Of a DNA stretch of 64,000 nucleotides, positions 43,061 to 54,779 are shown in pieces. Numbering within the stretch: position 1 is the stretch's first letter; each line of letters starts with the position of its first letter. The translations under genes were made by a program, and so were the position numbers. The stretch is from Liopterus haemorrhoidalis (lineage: Eukaryota; Arthropoda; Insecta; Coleoptera; Dytiscidae). The notes beneath the pieces were generated by a model. The model saw only the letters and a program-made list of their open reading frames with translations, was not told the origin of the DNA and made no database searches. The stretch is from assembly GCA_963971575.1 (NCBI GenBank), contig OZ020625.1, forward strand, positions 29,549,753 to 29,613,752. Reading direction: 5' to 3'.

Positions 43061-43612
43061 AGGGGTGCCCCCCCCAATCAGGATGAAAATACCAAAATTT
43101 TGAAATTTTATCATTATGGTCTTAGGTAAATATATAGATATGGATTTAAAAGTAGAGATGAGAACTTTTTTTTTAGATCGCCACTTTTATTTTAGAAGTA
43201 AAGACCTTTTTTTTTGCTCATCACTTGTATTTCAGAAGCGAGGAGAATGTTGATTATTTGGGATGTCAAAACAAATTTTATGTCAAAATATTTTTTTACA
43301 AATTTTAATACGAATGCCTAATACCATTATTTAAGTTTCTAAATATGTGTAGTATTTTTTTTTTATATACTTAGCAAGGTTCATTAAGATTTTGAAAATT
43401 GCGCCTATGGCTTCCATTGGTTGCTTAAATCATAAGCCCCGCCCTCTGATTTCGTATACATTCAAATATAGAATTAAATATATGTAATAGAACACTTCCC
43501 ACTGGTTATTAAAATTACGCTTTTAAAAATTAAATGCAACATTTACCAAAATAAAACTAGAATTTGGACAAAATAATTTAAACAAAATAAAAAAGCAAAA
43601 AAAAATTAAAAT

Positions 43613-43695
43613 TGACAGGATTCGAACTGTGTTTTACAAATCACAAATAAACGACGAAACGCACAACGCTACGAACGCCTACTAATCTACTGTGT
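43613..43695 (-). ncRNA. tRNA-like cassette of family C copy 5
   Basis: On the minus strand GTTCGAATCC is a good B-box; the A-box region (TTAGTAGGCGTTCG) is weak. Sequence differs from the other cassettes except beside the B-box. Confidence 0.4.
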
Positions 43696-44029
43696 TACAT
43701 AGCGAATTAAATATTTAACATATTTTAGTTAAAAACACAAAAAAATGCGTTATTTACCTAAAACATAATCTGATCAAAAATTCCTGTTGTACTATTCCGG
43801 TTCACACCAATATACATTTCTTAGAATTTTTTCAGATTTTTAGTTTAAACCATCTGGGCTACAGGGTGTGGGACAAAAATTTTTTTTCACAATTTTGACA
43901 AAAATCGCGTCAAAATAATTTATTTTGCAAAAATAAAATTTTGGTCGTTAATCCACGTACCAAGGGCTTTCATTTAATACCCTACTCAGAATTTTAAAAA
44001 AATATATATTTTTTTTCGTTGAGCACATA

Positions 44030-44436
44030 CAGTCTGTTCCAAACGGTTAAGCGGAACTAGATTTTGCAATCTAGTTACTTTCATCGTTTAAATCGTGCAT
44101 TTCGGCCGTTTTGTTTAAGCTTTGTAAATCATACTTACAATAAACATTTTTTGGTGATTTTTTCATCATTTTAAAATGCCATTTTCTTTATATGTTAATT
44201 TTTTGTGTCATTCTTATTACAAATTTCCCAATTATTTATATTTTTGTCATTAAAATATATAAAAAAAATAATTTAATTTTGACATATATACTTCGTTTCC
44301 ATGGTTTCATTGTTGGAATTTTAAATTTTGACATTCCAACGTGAAAAATGAAATAACCCTAGCAAGGTCCCTTCTCGTGACAACCTAAAAGAACAAAATT
44401 CCCATTTAGTTCCGCCTAACCGTTTGGAACAGACTG
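44030..44436 (+). mobile_element. family D MITE, 407 bp, nested in family C
   Basis: TA at 44028-44029 and 44437-44438; removing one TA and the insert restores the family C phrase GAGCACATATTTGTTTATAT exactly. This proves a clean TA-target insertion. The ends are CAGTCTGTTCCAAACGGTTA on the left and an exact inverted match on the right. Confidence 0.97.
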
Positions 44437-44570
44437 TATTTGTTTATATTTTTAGGGGGATAGGTTTTTTAGATGTTTTAGTATTTTTCCTATGTGCGGG
44501 TCAAAAAGTTGTACAAGCATGCCAAATTTCAACTCTCTAGGTTTAGCCGTTTGGCTACAATTTTTACCGA

Positions 44571-44604
<34 letters not shown>

Positions 44605-44655
44605 GACAAAATGACGGTATAAGGGTTTTTTGGTCATACCTACAAAACCCTAATA

Positions 44656-45456
44656 AAAAACATGCCTATTATATTTTGATAAAAAAAAATTGCTTAATAT
44701 AATTGTTTATAAAAATTTAAATACTTGTGGTATTATATTTATTTTTTATCCTCTAATAATTAAATATTTTACATTCAATTGCAAAATAAAGGAAATATTT
44801 TGTGGTTAAAATGGCAAGTATTGAATAATTTCCACGACTGTGGCTTGATAACCCGAAAAAAAAATTAAATTTCGTAATTTATTACGAATATATTAACATG
44901 ACATCATGAATTATATTTACATATTTTATGAGAAAAATATTGACTAGTATTTTATAAACAAACGAAAAAAAATCTGTTAATATTTAAACATAATTTGCGG
45001 TTTAAAATATGTGTTTGGTACATAGTTTTATGGCGCCAGTGTAGAAGAAGGTTAGCACACAATAATCTGCATATTTCTGTTAATTATTTGTGTTAATTAT
45101 TATTTGCTAAATTTATTAGGAAATTCTTTGCTCCTATCTTGTTGGTCACTTAGTAGTGGAAGCGCTAGCTAGAGCTTCCGGTTGTCCCCCCCCCCCCCCA
45201 ATTTGCTCTGGACCCTTGCCCCGCAGAAATATTTGGAGAAAAATATGTAAAATAATAAATAATAAATAAATAATAGGTTCCCAACACCTAGATAGGCGTA
45301 TAAGGGGCAGAGAAGGTAATTTATCTGTTTCTGAACCGGTCACAGATATGAAAGCCACGTGGTCCGTGTGACGTTTCGACCGGTCCTATTATGCCTGTAT
45401 GAACAGGTACTCATTTATAAGTGCTTCACTTATATTTATTTTAGAAATGAGGACTT
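44656..45456. other. unassigned stretch with poly-C run
   Basis: A C run of about 13 lies at 45187-45199, next to GGTTGTCC; it resembles the other G/C runs at element ends. No gene recognised. Confidence 0.4.
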
Positions 45457-45457
45457 T

Positions 45458-45790
45458 TTTACTTTCCCGACCTTAATATATAAGGGGCAAGTATTGTAAT
45501 CGTGAAAATTTTCGATGTGGAGATTTTGACTGATGACCACGTTTCATGCTCCAGGGAATCAAAAAAAAAAAAAAACTATTTTGAAGTGCCGCCCGTGTGT
45601 GCGTATGTCTGTATGTATACACGATAACTCAAGAACGGTTCAACTTAGATAGTTCGTTCTGGGACTTAAAAATTCTCCTATTAATTGGAAAGAACTCTAT
45701 TGTTTTTTATGAAGATCCGAAACCGAAAACATTTTATTAAACTAAAAATTAAAAAAAAATCGTAACTAGTAAACCAAGCCTTGGACAAAC
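45458..45790 (-). mobile_element. family B copy 3, truncated
   Basis: It starts ACTTTCCCGACCTTAATATA, with the short GT tract TGTGTGCGTATGTCTGTATG and AACTCAAGAACGGTTCAACT, and breaks off after TAAACCAAGCCTTGGACAAA. Confidence 0.85.
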
Positions 45791-45851
45791 ATTTGTAAAA
45801 AAAGTGGCTGTAGAACATGCAAATTAGAAACTTGTATGAATTGAAACAAAA

Positions 45852-46383
45852 CCAGTGGCGAAGGGAGACCTCCGCTAGACTTGCCCTCCCATAAAAAATA
45901 ATAATATATATATATTTTTTTAATTTAAAAGAAGATTTAGGTAAATCTCCAAAAATACATCAAATTATGTCCTATACAAATTTTTGTCCAAGGTTAGGTT
46001 TACTAGTTACGAATTTTTTAAAATTTTAAAGTTTAATAATTTCTGTTTCCGATTTCGGATTTTAATAAAAAACAATAGGGTTCTTCCCAGTTATTAGGAG
46101 AATTTTTTAGTACCAGAACGAACTCTTTAAGTTAAACCGTTTTTGAGTTATCGTGTATACACACACACAGACACACACACATACACACAGACACACAGAC
46201 ACACACACACAGACGCACAGACACACAACAGACACACAGACACACACACATACGGACGGCACTTCGAAAATAGGTTTTTTGGATTCCCTGGACCATGAAA
46301 CGTGGTCATCAGTCAAAATCTCGACATCGAAAATTTTCGAGATTACAATATTTGCCCCTTATATATTATGATCGGGAAAGTAA
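45852..46383 (+). mobile_element. family B copy 4
   Basis: It starts CAGTGGCGAAGGGAGACCTC, has a CA tract at 46158-46250, and ends TATATTATGATCGGGAAAGT. It forms an inverted pair with copy 3 just upstream. Confidence 0.88.
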
Positions 46384-46542
46384 AAATTATAGCCAAAAAT
46401 CAACCAAAATCAATTTTTTGCTCGTATTTAGTGACCTATGTACTTTTCCGGAAAATCAAATACACCATTAAAGTGGCCAACTAATGCGTTTGATTGAAGT
46501 TTTTGATTATTTTGTTTAACAAAATCAAACTTCAAATAAAAA

Positions 46543-47011
46543 AAAAAAAATAACTCGTGATAATTTAAGCCGCATTCAGAGCTCTTAAATCAATAGCGTA
46601 TGCACTGTATCTTATGGACTGGCTATCCACACTGGCTAAACACATTGGCTATCTCAGTCTATCGGTGACACCGTAGTTATCGAATGCCTTTACATAACCT
46701 AACATAATGTCATCATTAACAAATCTTCAAAATTACAATGACTGACAGTAAATATGATCAATTTAGGTAATTAGATTAGGTTTAGTTAGTTAAAATCTAA
46801 GACAACAAAATTATAAAAACGATAATAGATATAAAACATTTTACAAAGCCATGTAGTTGGTTTAAAGACACATAGATGTCAAACTATTCGTAAAACATTC
46901 ATTTCTAACTTGCTGTGAACGGTACGTACAACGTTAAAACAATGCATTACAGCGTAACATCGAACAGTCTACAACGTGTTAATTTAAAGACCACTGAATG
47001 CGACTTTAAAA
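46543..47011 (-). mobile_element. family H MITE, inverted copy
   Basis: TTAAGCCGCATTCAGAGCTC at the left and TTAATTTAAAGACCACTGAA at the right are the ends. The interior matches 6725-7283 in reverse (AACATAATGTCATCATTAAC). Confidence 0.8.
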
Positions 47012-47286
47012 GAAAATTTAAATTCCATTTAATTCCGCTTAAACTTTTGGAATATCCTATAACTTCCTGTAAAATGAATAATTTTGTAAAATTATCCTTA
47101 TTGGGAAATGAAATATTCATTTGATAAGAATTCAACCTTGATTACAGCTTCCTACCTGATAAGAAATTTTATGAATCAGGGGTATAGTAAAACACTCATC
47201 TTCCTGGCTGTCTAGACATTTACAAATTTCCCAAAATCATTTTTTGTTAGAAAAATATTTAAATTAAATGTACAGTTCTTGCTAAG

Positions 47287-47570
47287 CCTCATACAGAGCT
47301 CTTTAAAGTAGACTGTTCGTTGTCACGTTGTGAGTTATGTTTTTATACATTGTTGTACCGTTCACAGCAGTTAGAAATTAATGGGTTACGATTAGTCCGA
47401 CATCTGTGTGTTTTTAAACCAACTGCATGGCTTCATAAAATGTTTTCTATGTATTATCGTTTTCATAATTCTATTGTCCTAGATTTTTACTAACTAATCC
47501 TAACCTAATTACCTAAATTGATCATATTTACTGTCCGTCTTTGTAATTTTGAGCAAGATTTTGAAAGATA
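47287..47570 (+). repeat. family H partial copy
   Basis: Starts CAGAGCTCTTTAAAGTAGAC and follows the family to GTAATTTTGAGCAAGATTTT, then stops. A short E-like end (ATTCCGCTTAAACTTTTGGA) precedes the region at 47030-47055. Confidence 0.75.
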
Positions 47571-47876
47571 TTATTATGAATGCAAAGTATAAAAAGATCT
47601 TTAAAAAGGAATATCCCAAGAAATTATTTTTGAGGATGTGTACTGGTTGATTCTATGGATTAACTAATATTTTAAGGCGTTATTTCTACATTAAAAACCT
47701 TGACTAGGCGCCAGATTGAAATTATATTAAAAAATTTGACAGTTTAATTGTATTTTCGTGACCAAACCTAGTTAAATTTTTTGTTAGACATACCAATAAA
47801 ATTTTCAGCTATTTATTAATCGATTCATATTATACTACTCCCTCCGTCTGGAAATATGGTATACATTACTTAAAAA

Positions 47877-49378
47877 AATCAGCTGTGGCCACCACAGGAC
47901 GGACCGCCATCACAAAGTACTTGTATAAAATACATTCTAGCAGCAGAGTAAAAATAACTTGGTCTAATATTTTCTAACAGAGATATTATTTATCATGACC
48001 ATGGAAACGTTACATATAAGTATGAAAAAATACATACTTTAAGAAATAGAAAAATTAAAAATTTTCGAAAAATGTTTCAAAATTTTTTCGTTTTATCAAA
48101 AAATATCTCAAATAAAAGTTGTTAGTTATTGCTTTTATAGCAACTTTTGTTAAATAATTTTTCAAACTTGCCGCGCAAACAGAGTGTATAGTTCAAAGTT
48201 TCAACACAAATGGCGTTTTGTTAAGTGATCATATAGTTTTGTTTTACTGTGTTAACAATGTCAAATTTTGTGCCAAATAAATAGCATTCGCGGACAGTAC
48301 TACTGTTTTGTTTTCATTTGAAAAAAACTGCTGCTGAATCATACCGACTGCTTCGAGAAGCTTATGGTGAATATGCTCCATCGCAAGATACGTGTGAACG
48401 ATGGTTTCGGCGTTTCAAAAGTGGTGACTTTGATCTTACAGACAAAGAACATGGAAAAACTTCAAAAAAATATGAAGATACAAAATTGGAAACATGGCTA
48501 CAGGAAGACGATAGTCAATCACAAAAACAACTAGCAGAGCAGTTAGGCGTTAGTCAACAAGCTGTTTCCAATCGCCTACGAGAGATGGGTAAGATCCAGA
48601 AAATCGGCAGATGGCTTCCACATGCATTGAATGAGAGGCAGATGGAAAAACGCAAAAACACTTGTGAAATTTTGTTTGCACGATACAAAAGAAAGTCTTT
48701 TTTGCATCGTATCATTACTGGCGATGAAAATTTATTTTGAAAATCCCAAACGCAAAAAATCATGGGTGAACCCAGGCTCACCATCCACATCAACTGCAAG
48801 ACCGAATCGCTTTAGCAAAAATACAATGCTCTGTACTTGGTGGGACCAAAAGGGTGTGGTCTATTATGAATTGTTAAAACCTGGTGAAACAGTTAATACC
48901 CAACGCTACCAACAACTGATCGAATTGAACCATTCGCTGCTCATAAAACGACCAGAATACGAAAGAAGACAGCACAAGGAAATCTTTCTTCACAATAACG
49001 CTCCATCATATAAGGCAAAAGCAGTTGGCAACACATTGGAGGCACTCAAGTGGGAAGTGCTACCCCATGCCGCTTACTCATCAGACTTGGCCCCTTCAGA
49101 TTACCACTTGTTCGCATCGATGGGTCACGCACTTGCCGAGCAGCACTTTTGTTCATATGAAAATGTGAAAGAATGGCTAGATAAATGGTTTGCGGGGAAA
49201 GGGGAAGAGTTCTACTGGCGAGGTATTCACAAATTGCCTGAAAGATGGGAAAAATGTATAACTTCAAATGGAGCATACTTTGAATAAATAAACTTTTACT
49301 GTTCTTTTAAGATTAATGTGTTTTATTTAAAAAAATCCGCATTTCATACTTGTAGACCTGGTATGTTGGCGGTCGGTA
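47877..49378 (-). mobile_element. family A copy 4, interrupted by mariner
   Basis: One end, TCAGCTGTGGCCACCACAGG, with GGACCGCCATCACAAAGTAC, runs to about 48155. The other end appears as ATGTTGGCGGTCGGTAAAAA at 49361-49378. The microsatellite and middle of family A are missing around the mariner insertion. Confidence 0.75.
48258..49287 (+). pseudogene. mariner DD34D transposase, nearly full length
   Basis: The frame starts MSNFVPNK, meets a TAG, and continues in frame with HSRTVLLFCFHLKKTAAESY and CERWFRRFKSGDFDLTD. The middle has LAEQLGVSQQAVSNRLREMG, a helix-turn-helix, and ITGDEN with the first catalytic Asp. A frameshift at about 48736 leads into IYFENPKRKKSWV and MLCTWWDQKGVVYYELLKPG. 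The second Asp is replaced: LHNNAPSYKA where LHDNAPS is expected. The third, SSDLAPSDYHLF, is present with 34 residues between sites. It ends WEKCITSNGAYFE. At about 343 codons it is family length but dead: one stop, one shift and one catalytic substitution. Confidence 0.93.
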
Positions 49379-49415
49379 AAAATATATACCATATTTTCGG
49401 ACGGAGGGAGTAATA

Positions 49416-49930
49416 TTTTCTACAAAAAGATTTGTTTTGTATTATAAAAATTCTTTGAAATGAAAGTGATAAGGTTAATTTTTTGGCCACCCTGTAGCGG
49501 TCTTAAGTGCGCAATTATGAAAAAAATCAAGGTTACAACTAGTGAATTATGAGAAAATAATTATATATTACTTTTTTGTGAATATTTTTTTCTTTCAAGT
49601 TGTTCATGATTTGGTAAACAAGTACTTTTTCCATCCTACTCGATAATTAGGATGAGTTGAAATCTTGTTTTCAACCATAAATTTTGACCATAATGTCCAT
49701 CCATTCCCCATACACCTTAACATTCCCCATACAATACAGTTAACGAATAGTAATACAGTCTCAAGTTTACTGACAATATAAGTCCATATTATTACACTCT
49801 TAATTAAAGAGTAATATTCCAAAATACTTGGTGGTCTAAGCCAGTAATTTCTAAACTGTGGTCCGCGAGTGAAGGCCTGGATGTCAATATAGGCACTCAA
49901 GGAGGGGGGGGGGGAGGATCTACAAAACCC
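49416..49930. other. unassigned stretch with poly-G run
   Basis: No gene recognised. A G run of about 12 lies at 49902-49913. CTACAAAACCCTAA at 49920-49933 resembles the family C 3' end, into which the next element is inserted. Confidence 0.4.
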
Positions 49931-49933
49931 TAA

Positions 49934-50535
49934 TACCCTTTTCACACTAGAACTTTAAGATCGGATGTTAAAGTGAATGTATCTTTAAACGCTAATGTGA
50001 AAACGTATGGCCTCGTCTAAAGACAAGCGATGTTTAAGACAGAGATCTGTGTCTTAAACTTCGTCCGCATTGCCAACTTAATTTCTATTATAAAAAAATA
50101 CTCCTTGAATTTGTGCTGTCAACATTTTATATTATCATAAACAAGAATACTGTATTATATCGACGTTATAAGAAGTTTATACTTATTGTTATAATAAAAT
50201 TATTTATTTTAATAATGTGTTTAATAAAATACAGAGCTACAATAATTGAGATAAAATGTATCGACTTACATGTTAATACAGGTGTAATATATTCTTTATT
50301 GTAGTGTCTTTATTGTAGAATGAAATGAGATATCCATATTTGTTTATAATAATTCAAAATGTGCGTCTGCGCAGACAGTTCAAAACTGGTAATTTCATGA
50401 CGGTAACTTAAGGACAAAATTACTGTAGCTGATGACAGCACCAGAGATTTAAACATCAAGTGTGAAAGCATACCGATGTTAAACATCGGTGAACTTTAAG
50501 TTCACTCGTTTTAAAGTTCTAGTGTGAAAAGGGTA
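49934..50535. mobile_element. Harbinger-type MITE copy 1, 602 bp
   Basis: Inverted ends TACCCTTTTCACACTAGAAC with target duplication TAA (49931-49933, 50536-50538). Near-identical to the copy at 60648-61249, the same length. A 63-codon frame inside is not credible as a gene. The TWA target points to PIF/Harbinger. Confidence 0.93.
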
Positions 50536-50538
50536 TAA

Positions 50539-50874
50539 CAACTGTTATTTATTGGGGACCTTGGTTTCTACAGCAAGGTAATATTAAAACGCTTGTTACT
50601 ATCAGATAATTTTAGATCACTCTCGCAATATTTTGGATCTAACTCTATAAATAGTGTTGACATACTTGCTATGTACATGTCATTCACATCAGACCATTGC
50701 CAAAATATGTACCTTACACACATATGTATTTACGAGCAGATCCATCATCGATAAATCAATTATATACAGTTTATCACTTTATCAACATTCACTGGTGTAA
50801 TAAACCAACTTTAGACCACCAAAGTATTGTAGAACAGTGCTCCGCAACCGATGTACTACTGCAAACTCATCATT
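50539..50874. other. unassigned stretch
   Basis: A TATAAATAG word lies near 50645; no other promoter or LTR evidence. Confidence 0.3.
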
Positions 50875-51750
50875 TGTTTAAAATAAAACACAAATCTTTT
50901 ATTTAAATACATTTTTTTGATTGAATAAATATTTGGAGATTTATGGCGGGAAAACTCCAAATATTTAAAATTTACATAACTCTCTTATTATTGACTTAAC
51001 AGAAAAAATTTCAAACAAATAATACTTAAAATGAAAAGACAATTCTTTTATTTTAATACAATTTTTTGATTGGATAAATATTTAAAGAGTTATGGCGGGA
51101 AAACTTTAAAAGTTAAAATTTAATTATCTACCTTATTATTGACTTAACAGCAAAAAATGTAAAACAAATATTGTTTAAAATTAAAAGACAAATCTTTTAT
51201 TTAAATACATTTTTTCGATTGGATAAATATTTAAAGAGTTATGGCGGGAAAACTTTAAAAGTTAAAATTTAATTATCTACCTTATTATTGACTTAACAGC
51301 AAAAAATGTAAAACAAATATTGTTTAAAATTAAAAGACAAATCTTTTATTTAAATACATTTTTTTGATTGGATAAATATTTGAAGATTTATGGCGGGAAA
51401 ACTCCAAATATTTAAAATTTACATAACCCTCTTATTATTGACATAACAGCAAAAAATTTAAAACAAATATTTAAAATTAAAAGAAAATTCTTTTATCTAA
51501 ATACAATTGTTTGATTGGATAAATATTTAAAGAGTTATGGCGGGAAAACGTTAAAAGTTAAAATTTAATCATCTCCCTTATTATTGCCGTAATAGCAAAA
51601 AATGTAAAACAAATATTGTTTAAAATTAAAAGACAAATCTTTTATCTAAATACAATTTTTTGATTGGATAAATATTTAAAGAGTTATGGCGGGAAAACTA
51701 AAAAGTTAAAATTTAATTATCTCCCTTATTATTGACTAAACAGCAAAAAA
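50875..51750. repeat. 149-bp AT-rich satellite, 6 copies
   Basis: TTATGGCGGG occurs at 50941, 51090, 51239, 51388, 51535 and 51684: spacings 149, 149, 149, 147, 149. Units read GATTGGATAAATATTTAAAG then TTATGGCGGGAAAAC. Two adjacent units are almost identical. The array resumes at about 52737-52760 after family C copy 6. Confidence 0.95.
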
Positions 51751-52736
51751 TTTATGTGAAGTGTGAATTTTCACACATTTCAGGGTTTTGCAGGTATTTA
51801 GTAAGTGAATGATGATTATTTGGGATGCGAAAACAAATTTTATGTTAAAATATTTTTTTATTAATTTTAATTCGAATGCCTAATACCATTATTTGGGTTT
51901 CTAAATATTTGCAGTATTTTTTTTTTATATAGCAAGGTTCATTAATATTTTGAAAATTGCGCCTACGGCTTCCATTGGTTGTTTAAGTCATAAACTCCGC
52001 CCCTCTGATTTTGTATACATTCAAACATAGAATTAAATTGTAATTTCAACACTTCCCACTGGTTATTAAATTTACGCTTATAAAACTAAATGCAACATTT
52101 GCCAAAATATAACTAGAATTTTGACAAAATAATTTAAACAAAATAAATATGCAAAAAAAAACACATAAAAAATAAAAATTGACGGGAATCGAACAGTAGT
52201 TTGCAACTTACGAAGCAAAAAGTTACCACTGGACTACGGACGTTCACTCGTTTACTGTGTTAAATAGCGGATTAAATATTCTACATATTTTAGTTAAAAA
52301 CACAATAAATACGTTATTTTCCGAAAACATAATCTGATCAAAAATTCCTGTTGTACTATTCCGGTTCACACCAATGTACATAAATTAGATTTTTTTCAGA
52401 TTTTTAGTTTGAACCATCTGGGTTAGAGGGTGTGGGACAAATTTTTTTTGCACAGTTTTGGCAAAAATCGCGTCAAAATAATTTATTATGCAAAAATAAA
52501 ATTTTACCCTACACAGAATTGTAAAAAAATATTTTTTTTTTCGATGAGCATATATTTGTTTATATTTTTATATGTTTTAGTATTTTTCCTATGTGCGGGT
52601 CAAAGAGTTGTATAAGCATGCTAAATTTCAACTCTCTAGGTTTAGCCGTTTGGCTACAATTTTTACCGAACAGACAGACAGACGACAAAATGACGGTATA
52701 AGGGTTTTTTGGTCATACCTACAAAACCGTAAAAAT
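51751..52736 (+). mobile_element. family C copy 6, inserted in the 149-bp satellite
   Basis: Starts TTATGTGAAGTGTGAATTTT and ends ACCTACAAAACCGTAAAA. The satellite phrase CAGCAAAAA / ATGTAAAACAAATATTG is split by it with no clear target duplication, fitting insertion between A and T. It carries a good tRNA-like cassette. Confidence 0.92.
52179..52260 (-). ncRNA. tRNA-like cassette of family C copy 6
   Basis: On the minus strand: A-box TAGTCCAGTGG, 31 bases, B-box GTTCGATTCC, the expected tRNA spacing. TTGC and GCAA could pair around a 10-base loop where the anticodon arm would be. The acceptor stem is poor. Confidence 0.55.
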
Positions 52737-52761
52737 GTAAAACAAATATTGTTTTTAATGA

Positions 52762-53754
52762 ATTTCTACCGACTTTAAAATGCTCAACCCACTTAAGACA
52801 TACAGTTCGACACAATTTCGCCAAAAGCTTTTTCAAAAACTTCAGGTATTTCTGTCATCGTCTTTCCAAGTTTGAAACAAAATTTCATACCGACACCCTG
52901 CTCTTTGATCTGGTCCATCTTATTTGTATAATGTTGCCCAATATGACCCGTAAAAAAAAGAAAAACAATAAAACTTCTCGGTCTTTTTTTATTAATTTTT
53001 TAAGTACAAAAAAATTACACTTAAGAAGTGTTAGAAAAGCTAAGTTAGAAGATAGCGCCTATAACTTTCAGTTAAGAGAGTAATAAAAGAAATTAAGATA
53101 TCTTAATAGAAAGAAAAAAAAATAATGTAAGCCATTTGGAACACAAAACATAAACAAATTTATAAATAGTTTTAAAAAAGTATATTTAAATTTAGATGCA
53201 TTTTACAGGCGCCAATGAAGACTCTATTTGTTCAAAATTATAAAAAAAAAATAATAATAAAATTTGTTTGAATATTTTTATTAATAAAATTGGAGACTAT
53301 ATCTGTTTTTTTTTTAATTTTCGGCCTCATATTTGATTACTATACGTTTCAGATGATTATAACCAGGGTATCGAACCGTTATTTTTTCCGTTTCGGTTTT
53401 TGTTCCGGTTCAATTAAAAAAATATATATCAGTTCGGTTCCAGTTTTCGTTCCAGCAAAAATAACGGTTTATTTCGGTTTTCGGTTCAGTTCCGAGTGAT
53501 AAATTTTTAAATGGTTTTATTTGTATTAGAAATTTATTTTCTACTATAATTTAGAAGAACCTTTTACTCCTTATTTTCTAACAATCATACCAAGGCCGTT
53601 GCCAGGGGGGGGGGTTCTGGAAGAAGCGTAATTTTTTTTTACTTATCAGTAAAAAAAATACGATTTTTTTTCTGCTCATAATAATAATAATATTTATTAA
53701 ATAGCACAATATAAAATATAATGTAATATATATATTTCATATCAGTTTAAAAAA
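52762..53754. other. unassigned AT-rich stretch
   Basis: No gene recognised. Short GGTTTCGGTT / TCGGTTC runs lie at 53385-53490, and a G run of about 10 at 53606 after GGCCGTTGCCA. Confidence 0.4.
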
Positions 53755-54775
53755 TTGATGTGAAGTGTGAATTTACACATTCCAGGGTTTCGCAGGTATT
53801 GAATGATGATTATTTAGGATGCCAAAACAAATTTTATGTTAAAATATTTTTTTATTAATTTTAATTCGAATGCCTAATACCATTATTTGTGTTTCTAAAT
53901 ATTTGCAGTATTTTTTTTATATAGCAAGGTTCATTAATATTTTGAAAATTGCGCCTACGGCTTCCATTGGTTGTTTAAGTCATAAACTCCGCCCCTCTTA
54001 TTTCGTATACATTCAAACATAGAATTAAATTATAATTTCAACACTTCCCACTGGTTATTAAATATACACTTTTAAAACTTAAATTTAACATTTGCCAAAA
54101 TATAACTAGAATTTTGACAAAATAATTTAAACAAAATAAAAATGCAAAAAATAAATAAATAGAAATTGACGGGATTCGAACAATAGTTTGCAACTTACGA
54201 AGCGATAACGTTAGACTACGGATGTTCACTAGTTTACTGTGTTAAATAACGGATTAAATATTTTACATATTTTAGTTAAAAACACAAAAAATGCGTTATT
54301 TTCCGAAAACATAATTTGATCAAAAATTCCTGTTGTACTATTCCGGTTCACACCAATGTACATTACTTAGAATTTTTTCAGATTTTTAGTTTAAACCATC
54401 TGGGCTACAGGGTGTGCGACAATTTTTTTGCACAATTTTGGCAAAAATCGCGTCAAAATAATTTATTTTGCAAAAATAAAATTTTGATCGTTAATCCACG
54501 TAACAAGGGCTTTCATTTGATACCCTACACAGAATTTAAAAAAATATATTTTTTTAGATGAGCATATATTTGTTTATATTTTTAGGGGGATATGTTTTTT
54601 AGATGTTTTAGTATTTTTCCTATGTGCGGGTCAAAGAGTTGTATAAGCATGCCAAATTTCTCTAGGTTTAGCCGTTTGGCTACAATTTTTACCGGACAGA
54701 TAGACAGACAGACAGACAGACGACAAAATGACGGTATGAGGGTTTTTTGGTCATACCTACAAAACCCTAAAAATA
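53755..54775 (+). mobile_element. family C copy 7
   Basis: Starts TTGATGTGAAGTGTGAATTT and ends ACCTACAAAACCCTAAAAA, with a GACA tract at about 54700-54722. The cassette at 54166-54240 is closely related to copy 6 but has lost the GTGG part of the A-box. Confidence 0.92.
54166..54240 (-). ncRNA. tRNA-like cassette of family C copy 7
   Basis: B-box GTTCGAATCC on the minus strand; A-box truncated to TAGTCTAACG. Shares CTTCGTAAGTTGCAAACTA with copy 6. Confidence 0.45.
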
Positions 54776-54779
54776 ATCT

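Larger units (their letters stand above)
43246..44655 (+). mobile_element. family C copy 5, interrupted by a family D MITE
   Basis: It lacks the first 60 bases of the family but follows it from TTGATTATTTGGGATGTCAA. It carries a tRNA-like cassette at 43613-43695, a family D MITE at 44030-44436, a GACA tract at 44571-44603, and the end ACCTACAAAACCCTAATAA. Confidence 0.9.
47836..49412. mobile_element. palindromic MITE holding family A holding mariner
   Basis: The outermost ends TACTCCCTCCGTCTGGAAAT and the complement of TACTCCCTCCGTCCGAAAAT are inverted, about 30 bp, with GGTATA following on both sides. Removing the contents would leave a short, almost fully palindromic MITE. Inside lies family A (about 47877 to 49378), and inside that the mariner transposase. 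Confidence 0.85.
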
